Below, in pieces: positions 6,230-6,678 of a stretch of DNA of 6,678 bases (within the stretch, counting starts at the first letter, position 1; each line of letters opens with the position of its first letter). The stretch lies in contig JAJXTX010000145.1 of NCBI GenBank assembly GCA_021783385.1, forward strand, positions 1 to 6,678, given 5' to 3'. The DNA is from Pseudomonadota bacterium (GTDB lineage: Bacteria > Pseudomonadota > Gammaproteobacteria > Xanthomonadales > Rhodanobacteraceae). The notes beneath the pieces were generated by a model. It worked only from the letters and a program-made list of their open reading frames with translations. It was not told the origin of the DNA and searched no databases. Made by a program: the position numbers and the translations under genes.

Positions 6230-6678
6230 ATGTCCGCCAGCCCGCCAAGCCCTTCTCCGCGCGCATCGCGCAGCCTGCTCACGCGCGCCCTGCTGCTGCT
6301 CGGCAGCGGCCTGCTGGCGGGATGCCAGGCCACGCTGTTCGGCGGCCTCAATGCGATCAGCGGCCATGCCGACGTGGTGACCCGCCGCAACGTGGTATTC
6401 GACGCCGGGCGCCGGCTGGCGCTGGACGTGTACCGTCCGCGCGAGGTGCGCAACCTGCCGGTGGTGGTGTTCTTCTACGGCGGCAGCTGGAAATCCGGCA
6501 AGCGCCAGTGGTACCGCTGGGCCGGCGAGGTGCTGGCGCAGCGCGGGCTGGTGGTGGTGATTCCCGACTACCGCAAGTGGCCGGCGGTGAAGCTGGACGG
6601 CTTCATGGGCGACGCCGCGCGCGCGGTGGCGTGGGCGCACGCGCACGCAGCGGAATACGGCGGCAACTCCGACGATGT
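6230..6678 (+). CDS. Lipoprotein alpha/beta hydrolase (esterase/lipase type), N-terminal part, cut by window end
   Basis: The frame is open from ATG at 6230 to the window end (149 full codons). Residues 1-31 form a lipoprotein signal: a basic n-region with arginines at 11, 14 and 19, the hydrophobic stretch LLTRALLLLGSG, and the lipobox LAGC with cysteine 32. Gln follows the cysteine, so by the usual sorting rule the protein should go to the outer membrane. Then VVFDAGRRLALDVYRP (55-70) and PVVVFFYGGSWKSGKR (77-92) mark an alpha/beta hydrolase of the carboxylesterase/Aes type; YGGSW stands in place of the common HGGxW oxyanion-hole motif. LVVVIPDYRKWP (107-118) and AEYGGNSDD (141-149) also fit this family. 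The nucleophile (expected GHSAGA), Asp and His are beyond the window, so activity cannot be judged. GGAAA at 6221-6225 is a modest ribosome site. The gene is divergent from the large membrane protein gene. The substrate is unknown. Confidence 0.88.
   Translation, partial: MSASPPSPSPRASRSLLTRALLLLGSGLLAGCQATLFGGLNAISGHADVVTRRNVVFDAGRRLALDVYRPREVRNLPVVVFFYGGSWKSGKRQWYRWAGEVLAQRGLVVVIPDYRKWPAVKLDGFMGDAARAVAWAHAHAAEYGGNSDD

Noticed and set aside
6203..6646. Minus-strand open frame opposite the hydrolase gene
   Set aside because: His/Arg/Ala-rich with no motif, whereas the plus frame has a lipobox and alpha/beta hydrolase motifs.

Overview
The window is very GC-rich and densely coded, and its proteins are proteobacterial. 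The Dxs tail, PrmC and the lipoprotein hydrolase look most like those of a high-GC gammaproteobacterium of the Xanthomonadales type (Rhodanobacter, Dyella, Luteibacter or Xanthomonas-like). This placement comes from sequence style and remembered family resemblance, not from a search.

Layout, left to right. (1) Bases 2-676, plus strand: the C-terminal third of 1-deoxy-D-xylulose-5-phosphate synthase (dxs), cut by the window edge. Its last codons form one arm of a long imperfect inverted repeat that runs past the stop. (2) 744-1001, plus: a small Phd/YefM-family antitoxin with no intact toxin beside it. (3) 1002-1134: a short convergent gap. It appears to hold a decayed, frameshifted fragment of an RHS/YD-repeat gene on the minus strand, a perfect 7-bp hairpin, and possibly the first codons of a lost toxin gene. 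(4) 1135-1971, minus: prmC, the release-factor glutamine methyltransferase. (5) 1964-6070, minus: a very large membrane protein of 1368 residues that I do not recognise. It has a signal peptide, two big extracytoplasmic beta-rich domains, about ten or eleven membrane segments and a proline-rich linker. Its stop overlaps the prmC start by 8 bases, so the two genes form an operon with probable translational coupling. (6) 6071-6229: a 159-bp divergent promoter region. (7) 6230 to the window end, plus: the N-terminal half of a lipoprotein alpha/beta hydrolase, cut by the edge.

Functionally the window joins core genes (isoprenoid precursor synthesis and translation termination) to an envelope protein and an exported hydrolase. 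The most interesting object is the giant membrane protein. Its two periplasmic domains look like copies of one another: each follows a signal-peptide-like hydrophobic segment, each opens with a cysteine pair, and the matching motifs come in the same order at a nearly constant offset. Those four cysteines are the only ones in the mature protein. The short gap between the antitoxin and prmC looks like the scar of accessory DNA (toxin-antitoxin plus RHS) between two core genes.
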